Part shown: piece after piece, positions 33,545-46,771 of the stretch
How the letters are laid out: every line of letters begins with the position of its first letter
How positions within the stretch are numbered: position 1 is the first letter of the stretch
Assembly (NCBI GenBank): GCA_029582155.1
Contig: CM055908.1
Coordinates: 20,747,406-20,811,405, forward strand
DNA: 64,000 nt
Reading direction: 5' to 3'
DNA from: Panopea generosa
Taxonomy: Eukaryota > Mollusca > Bivalvia > Adapedonta > Hiatellidae
Program-made: the position numbers and the translations under genes
Notes under the pieces: model-generated
What the model saw: only the letters and a program-made list of their open reading frames with translations
Database searches by the model: none
Told to the model about the DNA's origin: nothing

Positions 33545-34025
33545 GTGGTGAAACTAGCATTCATTGGCAGATCTCTGCCGGTGTCGGTCACAGCTGCTGG
33601 CACTCCCACTTATTGGGAAATGGAGGAGTATTCGCCGCCCCCGATTCGGTGCTACACCTGCCAGGCATTCTGGCACAGGAGCTCTGGTTGCAAAAATGAG
33701 GTCAGGTGCGCTAGGTGTTCAGAACACCATAATATTCGTGAGTGTCGGTATTCCGGAATACCGCGGTGTGCTAACTTATGAGGATGGCCACACTACTCGG
33801 TTCAAGGGCTGCCCGTCCTACATCACAGCGGCCAAAGTTTCTACTTTGGCTTATAGGGACGGGATCCCCTGGGATGTGGCGGTGAAAAGAAATAATCGGA
33901 TCACCGCCACTACAACCCCACAGAGTCACACCGGGGGGGCCCATACCAGCGCTCAACAAAATTTAGAAATTAAAAATCCTGCTAATTTCTTAAAGTTAAC
34001 GGGGGAAGTGGCCGCTGACTCTTAG
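33545..34025 (+). pseudogene. LINE ORF1 fragment with zinc knuckles
   Basis: Two consecutive knuckles, CYTCQAFWHRSSGC (CX2CX4HX4C) and CARCSEHHNIREC (CX2CX3HX4C), are followed by a one-base deletion near 33776. Beyond it the next frame reads YEDGHTTRFKGCPSY, the remainder of a third knuckle. ORF1 binds element RNA. The same break is present in copy 2. Confidence 0.8.
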
Positions 34026-34715
34026 TCAATAAAGGGGACAATAGCAGCTCAGGGGTTGTTTCACGGCCAAAAAGAGAGGAACAGGGCCATAAAAACCCAG
34101 TAGTCAACATAAGTAACCAGGGGAAGGATAAACTACCTTCCCCCTGGGCTCAGAGAACCCAAGGACCTCTGACTCCCAAAAACCAGGTAAAGAGTTCCTC
34201 TCACATACCCTCTGAGACAATTATGACAAAAAAAACAAACTCAAAATTTAACCGAACTCCAACAGGTCATCTCGTTAGAACTTTTACAAACAGCAATGGA
34301 GAACGGGATTTCTCTAGATTTAGTAAAGGGAGGGATTCAACTACTAGTTCACAGTCAGACACTTCAGACTGTGTTATAATCAGTCCCACTACTGATAGTA
34401 TAAAAATAGTGGGTACTTTGTACCAGTAGGAATAAAAGATATAGAGCTAGTGGCTAACTCCCTGTCTCCAAAAATCAAAACTGAAAGGGGCTTCATAACC
34501 CCAACAAACTCACCTAAACTTATCACATCGACCCCCAGTACACCTCCTGACTCCTCTCTAGGAGACTGCGACAATTTGTCCTGAACTCATGTTTGGGAGT
34601 CATCTTGCAGTGACTGCTGCGACTTTAATGTCACTGGAGAGGAGTCCCTGGTATCTATTCACTCCAGTTTCTATCACTCCGACAGGGCAATGCAGGTAGT
34701 GTTTCATCACAATCA

Positions 34716-35216
34716 TTGTTGGAATCTGTGCCCATTGCTGACCCCGTGGGAGGTATAGATCCAGGAGTGATTAGTCAACCAATAATAGTAATCACTCTGG
34801 AAAATAGAAGCCTACAAACATCACCATTTCAAAATCAACATTCAGAGTCAACTTCAAAAATAAATTCCACAATACAAATTATAAATATTTCGGATAATTT
34901 TTCAATAGATTTGGACAGTATTGTGGAAATAACAAAAGAATTAATCTTAAATAAATCAAAAATAACAGGAAATAAGCTAACAAATTACTTCAAACGAGAA
35001 TATATTTATAAACTAAAAAAATTAACAATTGAAAAAGCCAGTGTGGTTCAAAGTACAATGGGGGTCGATGAAAATATCCAAGAAAATTTGAAATGCACAC
35101 CTGCCTCAAATATGGCATCAAAATTACCAGTGTTGGCAGGTATTCTGAGGCAGGCCAAAACACCAAAAAAAAATCCTGTCTCAGTCTCCAAGACAAAAGA
35201 TACTGATTGGTTGTAA
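34716..35216 (+). pseudogene. LINE ORF1 tail or ORF2 leader
   Basis: 167 codons of Ser/Thr/Lys-rich sequence without a recognised domain, ending just before the endonuclease frame and out of phase with it. Probably the low-complexity end of ORF1. Confidence 0.45.
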
Positions 35217-35991
35217 TCGTCATAACACCAAGCTACATTTTCATGGGGACCTGACTGTGATATCTTTTAATGTTCAGGGACTGACCCTTAAGCACACAGA
35301 GATTAAACTTTTTTTGGATTTGAATCCACATATAGATATTCTCTGTGTGCAGGAGTCAAAATTACCAGTAAATAAAGAGAGGAATGTCCCTGGATATCAC
35401 GCAGAATATAGTTTTTATAAAAATGCCCAAAACAATGTTTGTGGAGGGCTAATAATCTATTTTAAAGATAGTATTAATTTTGAGGAGATTAGAGTAGACG
35501 ACCCCAAAGATAATATGGGGAACTCCAAGATTGAAATTCAATTATCTAGAGTTTATCTAGGGGGGTCCCCCTTCATACTTATCAATTTATATTCTAGGGG
35601 GTGTGACCTAGATTCTTTGGAATACATAAGTTCATCTATAAATGCTGAAGATGGACTAAGGGACTGTATTATAACTGGAGATTTCAATCAGGGGAGGGAT
35701 ATTTTGGAATGGGCGGGGAGAAATGACAAAGTTCTACTCAATGACGGTTCCTTCACGAGAGTAGACCAGGGCTCAGGAAAGGGCTCCTGTATTGACCTAA
35801 CATTCACCAGTCCCAAATTTTCAGCTAGTTCTAATTGGCATGTACATGGGGATAATATGGGATCAGACCACTACCCAATCTGCATAACAATAAATTCTCA
35901 ACACCACAAAATTAAAGAAAATTCTAAAGAAGAAAGATTCAAATTTGAAAAAGCAGACTGGGATTATGGAAAAAGCTTTGCAGGGAGATAA
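35200..35991 (+). pseudogene. LINE APE-type endonuclease domain
   Basis: Shows the expected series: ISFNVQGL, CVQESKL (catalytic Glu), ITGDFNQG, CIDLTFTS and GSDHYPI. The frame is open upstream of 35257 to about 35200 and stops after KSFAGR. This domain nicks target DNA for priming. Confidence 0.85.
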
Positions 35992-36118
35992 CCCTAGATG
36001 ACGTCTACTCTAATAATATCAATATTTTTAATAATAATCTTACAGAAAGGTTCCTATTGGTAGCAATAAAATGTATACCTGTCTCTGACTCTGGGGAAAA
36101 GACAAGAAAAAATGTCCC

Positions 36119-37460
36119 GTGGTTAAAGGGCGTAAACGAGCATTAAATAAACTAAAGCAGCACCCTTGTCTCGGAAACTTATATGACTACAAGGAGGCTG
36201 AAAGAGAAGCAAAACTTGTCATCTTAAATGCTAAAAAGCAAAACTGGGAAGAATTCTGCGAATCGTGTATACATAATAACACAAACTCTAAGGAATTTTG
36301 GACCAAAATTAGCAGAATTAAAGGAAATTCACAACGCCCTATTCCACTACTAAGAAATAAGACAGCTTTAGCAGTCAAATCAGTAGAAAAAGCCAACTTT
36401 TTAGTTGAACACTACTAAAGCTGCCAGTGATTCAAACCTCAATGGTGAAACACTTAATTATCAAAATAAATTTGAATCACTGCATAAAAACTACCTAAAA
36501 AAAACAGAAATAAACAGGTCACCACTCAATAATGGCTTCTCAATATTTGAACTAAGATCAGTAATTGATAGTACCAAGAATTCAGCTTCGGGACTTGATA
36601 AAATATCTTACCACATGTTTAAACACATGCCAAACTCAGCCTTGTATCTGTGGTTAAGATTATGTAACAAAGTGTGGAATGGTGGTGTCTACCCTGTAGC
36701 TTGGAAGCAGGCTTGTGTTATTCCCCTATTAAAACAAGGGAAAAACCCAAATGAAGCTCAGTCTCACAGACCAATCAGCCTGACCTCCCATCCAGGAAAA
36801 TTAATGGAGGGGATGGTCAAGGCACGTTTAGAACATCTGCTTGAATCAAAAAATATAATTAATCCTTTTCAATCTGGATTTAGAAAGGGCAGGAGCTCAT
36901 TAGACTACATGATGTAAATACAGCAAAAAATAGGGGACACTCAGTCCTAGCAATCTTTCTAGACCTTCAAGCAGCTTTTGATCTAACCTGGCATGCAAGC
37001 GTACTCTATAAACTGAAAGAACATGGAATAACAGGAAACTGCTACCAATATCTGAGGAACTTTCTTGAGGGACGTAAAATTCAAGTTAAGGTGGGGGATA
37101 CCCTGTCAGACACGGAAACGTTACACAGGGGAACCCCACAAAGGGCCATTTTATCCCCTCTTCTATTTTCTCTTTTGATCAATTATCTCCCTGACACATT
37201 AGAGGGGACAGGGATGGTTACCAGCCAATTTGCAATTTGCTGATGATTCAGGCATATGGCTGGGGGAGGGGGGGGAATTATTTTTGGCAACTCAAAACAG
37301 CACAGCTTGGACGTAAATTAAGGCGACACACACGGATCATATTTAAAAAAATAGTAAAATTTTTAAGCATGCTTTTAGATAGGAAACTAAAATTTCACAG
37401 TCATATAAAAGACATCATGATCAGGTGTGAGAAAGACTTAAATTTGATGAGAATGTAAAG
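36119..37460 (+). pseudogene. LINE reverse transcriptase, frameshifted
   Basis: The part to 36917 has ASGLDKISYHMF, WKQACVIPLLKQGK and HRPISLTS. After a frame change, motif A (IFLDLQAAFD) and motif B appear near 36950-37170; motif B reads GTPQRAILSP, with Arg where PQG is usual. The catalytic ADD followed by SGIWLG is near 37235-37262, next to a short tandem slip (ttgcaatttgc). At least three frame changes. Confidence 0.8.
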
Positions 37461-37646
37461 AGGTACAGACTTTGGCACTGATAAAAATAGCCTCTTACTT
37501 CTGTATAAGTCTCTTATACGTCCAAAAATAGATTATGGGGCTCAAATCAATCATGTGCACCACCTTCAATATTAAAAAAACTAGATATAATCCAGAATAA
37601 GGCCCTTAAGATAGCCCTCAAAGCACTACGTTCCACAGAAAGTTAT

Positions 37647-38509
37647 TTGCTAGAGATAGAGGCAGGTGTTACCCCATTATGGTTGCGGCGACAAGACCAG
37701 TCTGTTAAATACTGGGCCAGGGCTCAAACCCGAAAAGAAGGAAACCCTGTGAACAAACTCTTCGGGACTGGATACCATATCAAGTCCAAATATCTTAAAA
37801 GTCATATAGCCATGCCATTCGGGGCTTATACTCAGGTCTTGATTGAAGAGTACAGTCTCGGGGAGGTTAGTGTAGCAGACTTCAAGCCCAAACCAGATCC
37901 GCCCTGGGTTCTTAAAAATCCTGATATTAGGTTAAACCTCTCAGCTGAGTTCAATAAAAGTGACTTGCCAGCACTTATAAGATCTATAACGGCAAACCAC
38001 ATTGACCGGCACTATGCTGAACACACTCAAATTTATACAGATGGTAGTAAAAATCCCGATGACGGGAAAGTTGCAGCTGCATATGTCATTCTGTCTCTTC
38101 AGATACAGTATTCTGAGAGACTCAGCAACAATTTGTCAATTTACACAGCTGACCTAGTCGCAATAAAAAAGCAATGTGCTGGATCATAGAAAATAAATCA
38201 ACTAAATCTGCTATATTTTCGGATTCACTTTCAGCTTTAACTTCACTCAAAAATAATAATAGCAGATCAAGGCCTGACCTTTTGGCAGACATATATAAAC
38301 AATATAACCAGTACCCTGAATTAGGGTTACCAGTTACTATAGAATGGTGTCCAGCACATGTAGACATATCAGGAAATGAAGAAGCAGATAGGGCGGCTAA
38401 GGAGCGCCTGGAATACAATACTATTTCTAATTCAGTCCCCCTTGCACCAACTGAGGTCTACTCCTTAACAAGGAAAATAATTATTAAGAAATGGTCCACA
38501 TTTATTTAA
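37647..38509 (+). pseudogene. LINE RNase H domain, frameshifted
   Basis: IYTDGSKNPDDG (first catalytic Asp) near 38030, the ADLVAI region near 38150, a frame change, then IFSDSLSAL and WCPAHVDISGNEEADRAAK (His and final Asp). This domain places the element in the I/Nimb-like group. A cysteine-containing tail (about 38675-38890) follows in another frame. Confidence 0.8.
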
Positions 38510-39787
38510 AAAAAAAACATTTAAATAAACTTTTCGCAGGACCTTGGTTAATTTCAGACGACCAACAAACTACTCTAATAATAAGAGAATTGATAAATGC
38601 ATAACTCGTCTGAGATTGGGTGTAAATCTCCTCCCAGGAAATAGGGGACAAGATATAATTAATAAAGGGAGAGATTGCACCCGGTGCAAGGAGAATTGAC
38701 CACTGAATATTTTCTGCTACACTGTCCTATTCACAGGGTCCCCCGGGCAAATTTAAGGACTGCACTTGCTGGAAATATATTGGATTTCGACATTAATAAT
38801 ATTCTGAACCCCAGCAAGGCAGTCCGGGCTTCAGTCTATAAAGCCTTAGAATGTTATATTCTAGACTGTCAGATGTCTGACAAAATATAGATTTGAAAAT
38901 CCAGGCCCTAATTTCATCAGTTATCCCTTAAATTACCACCCAGGGTCAGCAAAAATGTTTTTTTGTATTTTGATTGGGGTTTCCAGTATGGTTTTATTTA
39001 CTTGTTGTAGTGCTTGTCCTTCTAAGTACAAAAAGTATCAGTTTCTAGTGGGATATGGGGTGAGACAATAATGCAGTCCATAAATATGTTGTGTGGCCTG
39101 GGATGTGGACTCATGCCACCTCCCACAGCTAAGCCATGCTTACCCAGAGAGAATTGTCAAGTTAAAATATCAGAAATGTAGTTAAATAGTTTTGTTGGAC
39201 TTATATACAGTCTGATTGAATTATAAATTGATTGGTATGGAAATGAATTCTATTTTTATGCCACTTTAAAATAACCTCTATTAAAAAGGAAATTGTACAT
39301 GGTATTTATAACATACACAATAAATATATGCTGACCCTGGGGAATGATAATATTCATTATATTATCAAGGGACCTGGCCCGGTACCCCAACACGGGTGAT
39401 GAAATAAATTTACAGGGCCCCAAAATTCAGTGGAATACTATTATTAGCAATATTAATTAGGCCTGGGCCTGTTAGGCCCAAGCGGTTAATTAGCTCTATC
39501 CTAAATGCAACAATATATTATTTTTTACTATCAATGCTGTATATAATGTACAAATATTTTAATATGTTGTTTATTTTATAACCCTAATCTGGGCTGTTAT
39601 GTACTTAGGAAACAGGATTATAATCATTATTCTAAGTAACTTATTTTAAATATGTACTATTATTTTAATAAAATATTGTTGCACTTAGAAAACAGCTTTT
39701 TATCCTACACCACATGAACATCATATAGCCTGTGTAATTTCATCCAAGATCCATTGGTCATCAAGTGCAATCTTTTGTTTACATTTT

Positions 39788-40014
39788 CCCCAGGTCAACA
39801 TTCCATTAAAGGTCAAACGCTGCCGATTGGCTGGATTTCAAACACGGACCTAAAAGTGGACAGTTCTATTTTTACTCCACAATTTTATGTCCTGAGCTTA
39901 AAGCCGAAAACGGATTGAAATCTAGCCAATCGGAATAAGCGTTTCATTCCCGATCGAACCATTCAGCGACCGGCTTTCATTAGGACCTTTGGCCCTATTG
40001 ATGTTGATCTGGGG
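39788..40014. mobile_element. Palindromic MITE in the intron
   Basis: The left end 'ccccaggtcaacattccatt' and the inverted right end 'ccccagatcaacatcaatag' pair. Inner parts also pair (GATTGGCTGGATTTCAAA with its near complement). About 227 bp, non-coding, no clear target duplication. Confidence 0.55.
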
Positions 40015-41739
40015 ATGAGATATACTACTAAATATGAACATGAACGCTTTATACCTAGTAATTTATGTGTTTTATACACATTTTAGCGTTTTTTTACATG
40101 TTTATATCAACTTGTAATGATTATAATATTTAATAATCATTTAAATAGTAATGTAGATCATGTTGACTACGGGACTATATGGCAACTCCGTATTCACTAC
40201 ACAGCATTGAGTATGGTTCTAGGGAATATCGTGGTTAGGAAATGCCAGGATACTCATTATAGAATTACACAAGACTACTTAATAAATATATAGTGACCAA
40301 CTTCTGCTAATCAGTTCTCAGCAGATCTGATCTGAGGGGATATCGGGGTTTTTAAGATATTTTTTAATTATGGCGCTTTTTAGGTATGAGCAAGCTGTCG
40401 GGTGCTTCTTTACAAACATCACAATTTAATAACAATTCTTTAACACATTTTTAGTCCATTGTGTACCACTAGGTGATACACCATGGGAGATTAGCGGTGG
40501 TTGGTCACATTTTAATAATGTGGTGTACTTATAAAATATTGCAAGGCTGACAAATACATTTTAATAACTTATTTATTCATCCACTTGCGTAGCTCAAGCT
40601 ATGATATAACGGTACCTGCCGATATATTAATAATAAAAATGGGTGAACACTTTTAGAAGTTCTTATAACTTTTATAGTGTACAATACAAATATACAATTT
40701 AATGTATATAAATAACAATGTACGTATGTACAGGGCTATACAGTTCACCACTAACAGTAAATACTACTGTGTAATGGTTTTAGGGAATGTCAATCGATGT
40801 TATTAGTATCAAGGGCATTCAATATAGAGCTATGCAAGACGATTAACTAAAAATAGACCAATATATAAATCTTCATTCATTTAATATAGATACCTGTCTA
40901 GCCATATTCTTTTTAAGTCACGTACCATACAAGCAACAAAAATAATTTTGTTGCGGGTTTTACGGCATACTCTAGTTTGTTGATATTTTTATATTGACAA
41001 TTACTGTTTGTATGTGGTATACACGGTTGCTAACGATACTGTCTTACAAATAAAATTTTTTTAATAATTAATCGTTAACATTTAGTCATTAAAGAAAGTC
41101 TCATATAAGGTCTGCATCAATATTAGCAAATAAAAATATTCAACTAAACAACGAGTTAAATTAAAATAAAAATTTCTATATATATATTATTATATATATA
41201 TAATAAAAAAAATAAGTAATATTTAAACTCCAAAGTGAGTAATCATTTTTATCATCATCATCTTCATCATCATCATTAGTTTTAAATAATCACCTTATCT
41301 TTTAAATAATCATCTTATTTTTTAAGTAATCATCTTATTTTTTAAATAATCATCCTATCAGGCTCGCCAAAATGACTTGTTCAAAGTGCGAGGGTAAATA
41401 AATACTTATACACACGCAGAATCAATGTAAGTTGTGTTGCAGGGTCTGGGGAAATGGTTCGAATCGGTGAATAATTCGAAATGATAAATTTTAATACATC
41501 AGGAGTTAGAGGCCTAAAACTTTAATAGGAACCAAACTTCATCTTCAAACTAAACAGGAGTTTTGAATTATATGTGTGTTCAAATTAACGAGTTTTAACT
41601 GTATTAAAATTCTAAAAACCTTGATCTACTTCCTTCAAAGCTAAAATCATTTTATAAAAGAAATTGTCTAGAATTTGGACCCTTTTTTTTTTACATATAT
41701 CTTTCCTAGCACTATAATCCTTTTTTTTCAATTTTCCAG

Positions 41740-43126
41740 GCTATGTAAGGACATGCAGTATATTCTAGATGTATCAAAGGGAATAGTTAAGAGTCAAGCG
41801 TTCACGACGGCAAAAAGAAATATTGAACAATCTCGTTCAATCGCAGAAAAAATTAAACAAACTAGACAACAAAAGAAAGTAAACCTTCAGAAAGCCAAGA
41901 CAGATACACTTAAAAGCATCAAAGACTTAAGACAGCAAGTTAACAAGGTGTTTGATAGTCTGGAGAAAAAAGTCACAGACAATTTGGAGAAGCTTTATAG
42001 AGATAATGATGCACATATTCAAGAAGACATAGATGTCTGTGACAACTTACTGACTAAGTTACAACAACTGAAGCAACAACTCGAGACAACAATGCCGGTC
42101 AACGAGCCGCAAACATTTGTTAACATGAAACACTGCGAGCGTAAGTTACAAGATAATGATCAAATATTACAAAGTATTTCCAAAATGCCTAGAAATGATA
42201 GTCTCAGGTTGACAGCTGAACCTAAACTAGAGAACTTTCTGGCCAGTATAAAAAGCATTGGTAAAGTTGAAATGAGGTCAACTGTGCCAGAGGTCAAGTT
42301 TCAGAAACAGCAGACACCTCGACCCTACACAGCAGTGACAGCACAGAATGGAAGAGACTTTAATGTGAGTATGAAGAATGACAAAAAAACATGTGAAATA
42401 CATGGATCCTGTCAGATGCCTGATGGAACAATATTACTGACTGACTATATAAACAGCAAATTAAAACGACTAGACACCTCCTACAGAGTGACTGATCACT
42501 GTGATCTACCCAACGGCCCAATAGCAGTATGTTGTACTGGTCCACAAGAAGCTGCAGTATCTGCAGACAATAATACCATTTACTTTATATCAGTAGGCAA
42601 CAAAATGTCAATCACCCGGTCTATAGACATGAATCATGGTGTATATGGTATAGCATACCACCATGACCACCTGTATGTTACAGAGTATGACAAGAAAGTT
42701 TACATCTACACCACAACAGGTAGGTGTATCAGTACCATAGGCAAGCATCCCAGTGGTACAGACATGTTTGGTAGCAGTCAGCATATTGCTGTCAGTAATG
42801 ATGGCAACAAGATCTATGTGGCAGATTACTACAAAGGTTTGATTACACTGGACAGTACAGGTCAACACCTGTCTACATTCTCTGATAGTCAGCTTCATGG
42901 AGCCTTAGGTGTATGTGTACATGAGGATGGGAGTGTGTTTGTGACTGGGAGGTGGTCTGATAATGTCATACAGGTGGATGAGTGGGGGAAACAGAAGATT
43001 GGTGAGGTAGTAGCTGGGTTAGTATATCCAGTATCAGTCTGTCTTGATAAACTCCAGTCAACAATTATAGTAACTACATTTAAACACGGGGGTCAAGACA
43101 CAGTGAGAGTATTTGACTTGAAGTAA
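41740..43126 (+). CDS. B-box/NHL (TRIM-like) protein, exon 2
   Basis: The acceptor is 'ttttttcaattttccag' with AG at 41738-41739. Joined to exon 1 it gives a 578-residue protein ending in TAA at 43124. It supplies C119, completing B-box 2. A long helical, Lys/Gln-rich coiled coil follows (about 120-285), then a linker and an NHL-like beta-propeller (about 330-578) with repeated patterns such as GVYGIAYHHDHLYVTEY, HIAVSNDGNKIYVADYY and GVCVHEDGSVFVTGRW. TRIM2/3/56/71-like proteins use the propeller to bind protein or RNA partners. The last 130 bp are repeated downstream. The frame is intact, so copy 1 can encode the full protein. Confidence 0.9.
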
Positions 43127-43467
43127 GAATGGGAAGGCAGTAACTGGGGTAGAATGTCCAGCATCAGTCTGTCTTGATAAACTCCAGTCAACAATTATAG
43201 TAACTAGGAATATATGGAGTAACCAAGACACAGTGAGTGTATTTGACTTGAAGTAAGAATGGGAAGGCAGTAACTGGGGTAGAATATCCAGCATCAGTCT
43301 GTCTTGATAAACTCCAGTCAACAATTATAGTAACTACATTTAAACACGGGGGTCAAGACACAGTGAGAGTATTTGACTTGAAGTAAGAATGGGAAGGCAG
43401 TAACTGGGGTAGAATATCCAGCATCAGTCTGTCTTGATAAACTCCAGTCAACAATTATAGTAACCAG
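43005..43467 (+). repeat. 130-bp tandem repeat of the NHL gene's 3' end
   Basis: The word 'cagtctgtcttgataaactc' recurs at 43035, 43165, 43295 and 43425, exactly 130 bp apart. The first unit is the end of the coding exon; the next two each carry the NHL-end codons and a stop. The fourth is cut off at 43464 by a transposon, and a fragment of a fifth lies at 44827-44872. Downstream units lie after the gene's stop and are not translated with it. Confidence 0.95.
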
Positions 43468-44826
43468 TGCTCCAAGAAAAAAAAAATTTGGGACTAGCCC
43501 AGGGCAAGTAGTTTGAAATAATCTACTTGCCCTGACTGAAAAATAACTTGCCCTGATCAACCGTTCACATGCCCAGATTTTTATTACCAATACACCTTGC
43601 GTATAATATGAAATATGTAAACATCGACTTAAATGTATTCATTTTATGTAGGGTAAGCTCCAGTATGTTGTATTTAATCTTTGTTCTTTATTAGCATAAA
43701 AAAGATGCTTAATATTCAATCAATCAATCAATCAATCAATTGTTCTTTATTGACTATCATTTCTGTTCTGTTGATTCAGTGGCAGTGTGGGAGCAGGAGT
43801 ATATTTAAAACATTATTTTAAATATCTTTCTCTTGTTTTCTAATTATTGCTGTCACAACATACAATAATGGCAATGCCAAGCCTACAAAGCTATTCAATC
43901 TATCCAAGAGAACTTGGCAATATGATAAATGAATGCAATTTATGATAGCCTTCAAATATCTAGAAAGTGCAACTAGTCAACTATATTTCAAATATTAAAA
44001 AAATCACATAATTCATCTTAATTGTTGTTTTCAATACTATATTTAAATCATGCCAAAAAAAATATACGCTGAATCTACACAACCAAAAAGCAATGTTTAT
44101 TACTATAATAATACCCCACCCACATTTTTCTTTACCGTAAACTCAATTTCAATATCAACTCTCACGTTTTCACAGAAGAAAATTTATATACATACAGTTC
44201 CAATTATTGTAAATCTACGAAATACTTATAAAATTACCAGAACCTAACGCTGACATTTTACATAACACGATCAATCGCAAATTATCTGCAAAAACATTAC
44301 CAGATTTTAGAAATCGTTACCATTTTGGCAAAGGGAGGTAATTTCATACTCTTCATAATGGAGAATTTAAGAAACACCCGCGAATTACGTCATCGTCTTT
44401 TTTGTTAGTCTTTGCTAGTCGTAGGTGGTAAGAAACCTGTTAACCTTGGGCGTAGATATCCGACCAATCAAAACGGTTATTAAAAATAGATTACTTTATA
44501 TTCAAAGCTATCCACCAATCACATTAGAGGAATTAAAATAGATAAATGAATATGCATGAGAGGTTTACCAAAGTCACATTATCGGGCATGTGGTATGATA
44601 AACACCGCAGGGGTCAATTGTTTATACTGATTAGTTACGGTCTTTAAACAACAGTTTGACCTGTGTCGTTTCGAATAGAGATATTTGCAGACCTGTGTGT
44701 TGTGAAAACTAGCTTGTCCGATTTTTTAAGACAAGCCCGACAGGCAAGTAACTTTGAAAAAGGCACACGCCCGGATCCAGATTTGACAAGCCCCGGGCAT
44801 CGAGCTATCCTATTCTTGGAGCACTG
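43465..44826. mobile_element. hAT-like non-autonomous transposon
   Basis: 14-bp inverted ends, CAGTGCTCCAAGAA and TTCTTGGAGCACTG. The left subterminal part folds on itself (gggcaagtag ... ctacttgccc, 43502-43532), and related 'caagcccg'/'ggcaagta' words recur on the right. 1362 bp without a transposase. CAGTG ends suggest hAT, but no 8-bp target duplication is visible because the flanks lie at different points of the 130-bp repeat. It contains an (AATC)n run at 43716-43740. Confidence 0.7.
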
Positions 44827-44872
44827 ATGTCCAGCACCAGTCTGTCTTGATAAACTCCAGTCAACAATTATA

Positions 44873-45639
44873 TTTACAATTGATAGAAAATGAAGCCATG
44901 TCAAAAATATTATAATAGTACTCTGATAAAATATTTCCGATTGGTTGAAATTAACATTCAGTCCTTATATTTTGGCTATTTCCATAAATTATACCATAGT
45001 TGTTAGTTTATACTAGTGTTAACGATTATAGCTCGATTACAAAGAAGGTTCAGAGCTTATATGAATTGCTGTCAAGTCTGTGTTCTGGGTAAAATCGATA
45101 CCGATTATTGTTTTTGAAAGTTCACTGGGTTATGGCTGGGATTTAACCGCGACCTATGACGTGAGTGGCCAGTACTATTCACTGCACTACTGTAACACTT
45201 AAAATAGCTGTTTCACCAGACAATTGTTTAATTACTGCATCTCTCTTACACTTGTTCTGTTAATATGCGACAATATCTGCAGTAACTTTTATAAAATATT
45301 TAATAAAATGTTTATTTCACAGTACACATCAAATAGTTAACTGACAAATTATGTTGACATATACAAGCTGTATTTCACATAAATAAAACAATGTCCAAAA
45401 TATGAACAATAACATGTCGGGTTTGATATACAAAAACATTTAATAGTCACTGATGCATTAATGCAATAAAGATATTTCCTAAGATATTTGTATTTTTCAT
45501 GCATTGATTTGAAAACATTGGAAATTCTAAACACCAGGAAACTTGAGCATTTCTGATGGTCCGAGTTGATGTAAAGTTGTCAATGTGGAGCGTCATGGTC
45601 CAGTGGTAGACCATCCACCACAGGATCGGAATTTTCTAT
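44873..45639. other. Non-coding spacer before copy 2
   Basis: AT-rich, no gene seen. A tRNA-like A-box ('catggtccagtggtagacc') lies near 45592-45610 with no good B-box. This is single-copy in the window because its equivalent left of position 1 is not visible. Confidence 0.5.
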
Positions 45640-46771
45640 CTGAACCAAAAAAGCTGTGAATTATTCTTATTCTTGCATACCAAACACATTGAAATTATTT
45701 TAACTCAATTTATCCTAATAGAATTTACAACGATCGCTTTCAAGACATTTAATTATATGATTTACATCATATATTTTATATGTTACGTCATCTAGATGGT
45801 TTCAACGTCACAGCGTGAGAATTTTATCACAGCCCTAGGGTGAGATTATAAGAATCCATCCTGAGTATCAATGCGGGATAGAAATATCTCACCTAAGGGA
45901 CAAAGCTCAGCCAAGTTCCCTACATGTAATTTTTACCCAGAGAGAGAGAGAGAGATCTTTTTATCTTACATGGATGAACTCGTATTGTTTTCTTCAATTC
46001 ATCTCAGTCACATGAAAGATTCTGTTTAGTATTCTTCATCACAAAAATATTCTACTATTTAAATACATGTGTAATGCCTAAAATTTCACATATATACATG
46101 TATATGAAGAAATGGACATTTTAAAGTACATACTACAAGTAAATACCAGAATTTACATCTGTTAATCTCTCCTCACATTGTTTAAATAATTCACTTCAAA
46201 AATAATTTTTACCCTAGCCCTGTTCTTGTAGGTAAGCAAGACGTCATAAATATATACGTTGATGTCATTATTTGACATAATGTCTATCTTTTTTGTACAG
46301 TTTCATTCAACAAAATCAAGTTTTAAAAGTAATTTTGTAGACGTGAAAATGAAAACATATATGATTAGAGTCTACGACTCGGCGATAAGGAAATAGACTA
46401 CAAAAATTGATTCAGTCCCAGATTTCGTCAGGTCATGCAAGAAAGCTGTCACGTGACATGGAAGATAGAGATTTCCTCCAAGGGAAAAACCCATATCTTA
46501 TATGAGCAGAAACGGGAGAAAGTTATATCTAACCATGGTAAAAATGCAGATATCCGTATCCGGTGTGCAAGAATATAAAAGCTCATCTCAGTGCACAATA
46601 GCCAGAGGGAGCACAACTGGGCGTGAACAGTTGAATGTTGACGCAATCATTACCAGCTTCATTATTGTATGCATGCATTGTAAATACTATTATTATGTAC
46701 AATATGTTTTATTTAATAAACAGATACTTTTTTTGCAGCATGAGATTTTTGATTTACATTCCCGTAATGAT

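Larger units (their letters stand above)
1..34265. repeat. Large direct duplication, copy 1
   Basis: The window opening matches the sequence beginning at 45640, and the match continues colinearly until the window ends (34265 pairs with 64000). Mismatches are scattered substitutions and small indels. Two large insertions are private to this copy: 6844-17275 plus its 4-bp target duplication, and 20199-25774. Removing them leaves about 18.25 kb against 18.36 kb in the other copy. Two deletions here account for most of the rest: about 31 bp near 1121 and about 77 bp near 17779. The left edge lies outside the window, so the unit may be longer. A true segmental duplication and an unmerged second haplotype would look alike. 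Confidence 0.95.
33290..39000 (+). mobile_element. Decayed I/Nimb-like LINE
   Basis: In order: a zinc-knuckle ORF1, an APE-type endonuclease, a reverse transcriptase and an RNase H domain. RNase H after RT is characteristic of the I group of non-LTR retrotransposons. Several frameshifts and stops break both frames, so it is inactive. The 5' end is estimated from the first element-like codons, and the 3' end could extend to about 39700. The first 0.7 kb or more is shared with copy 2 (from about 63025), so insertion preceded the duplication. Confidence 0.8.
33210..41739 (+). other. 8.5-kb intron of the TRIM-like gene
   Basis: GT at 33210-33211 and AG at 41738-41739. It contains the decayed LINE (about 33290-39000) and a palindromic MITE (39788-40014). 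The remaining 40015-41739 is AT-rich with a TA-rich run near 41178-41210, (ATC)n near 41250-41275 and four 'taatcatcttattttttaa' units at 41285-41360. No other exon is seen. Confidence 0.8.

Noticed and set aside
33454..33699. Frame beginning MSYKSKWKPRKDGG in the LINE
   Set aside because: Out of frame with the zinc knuckles; the ORF1 frame overlaps it and has recognisable motifs.
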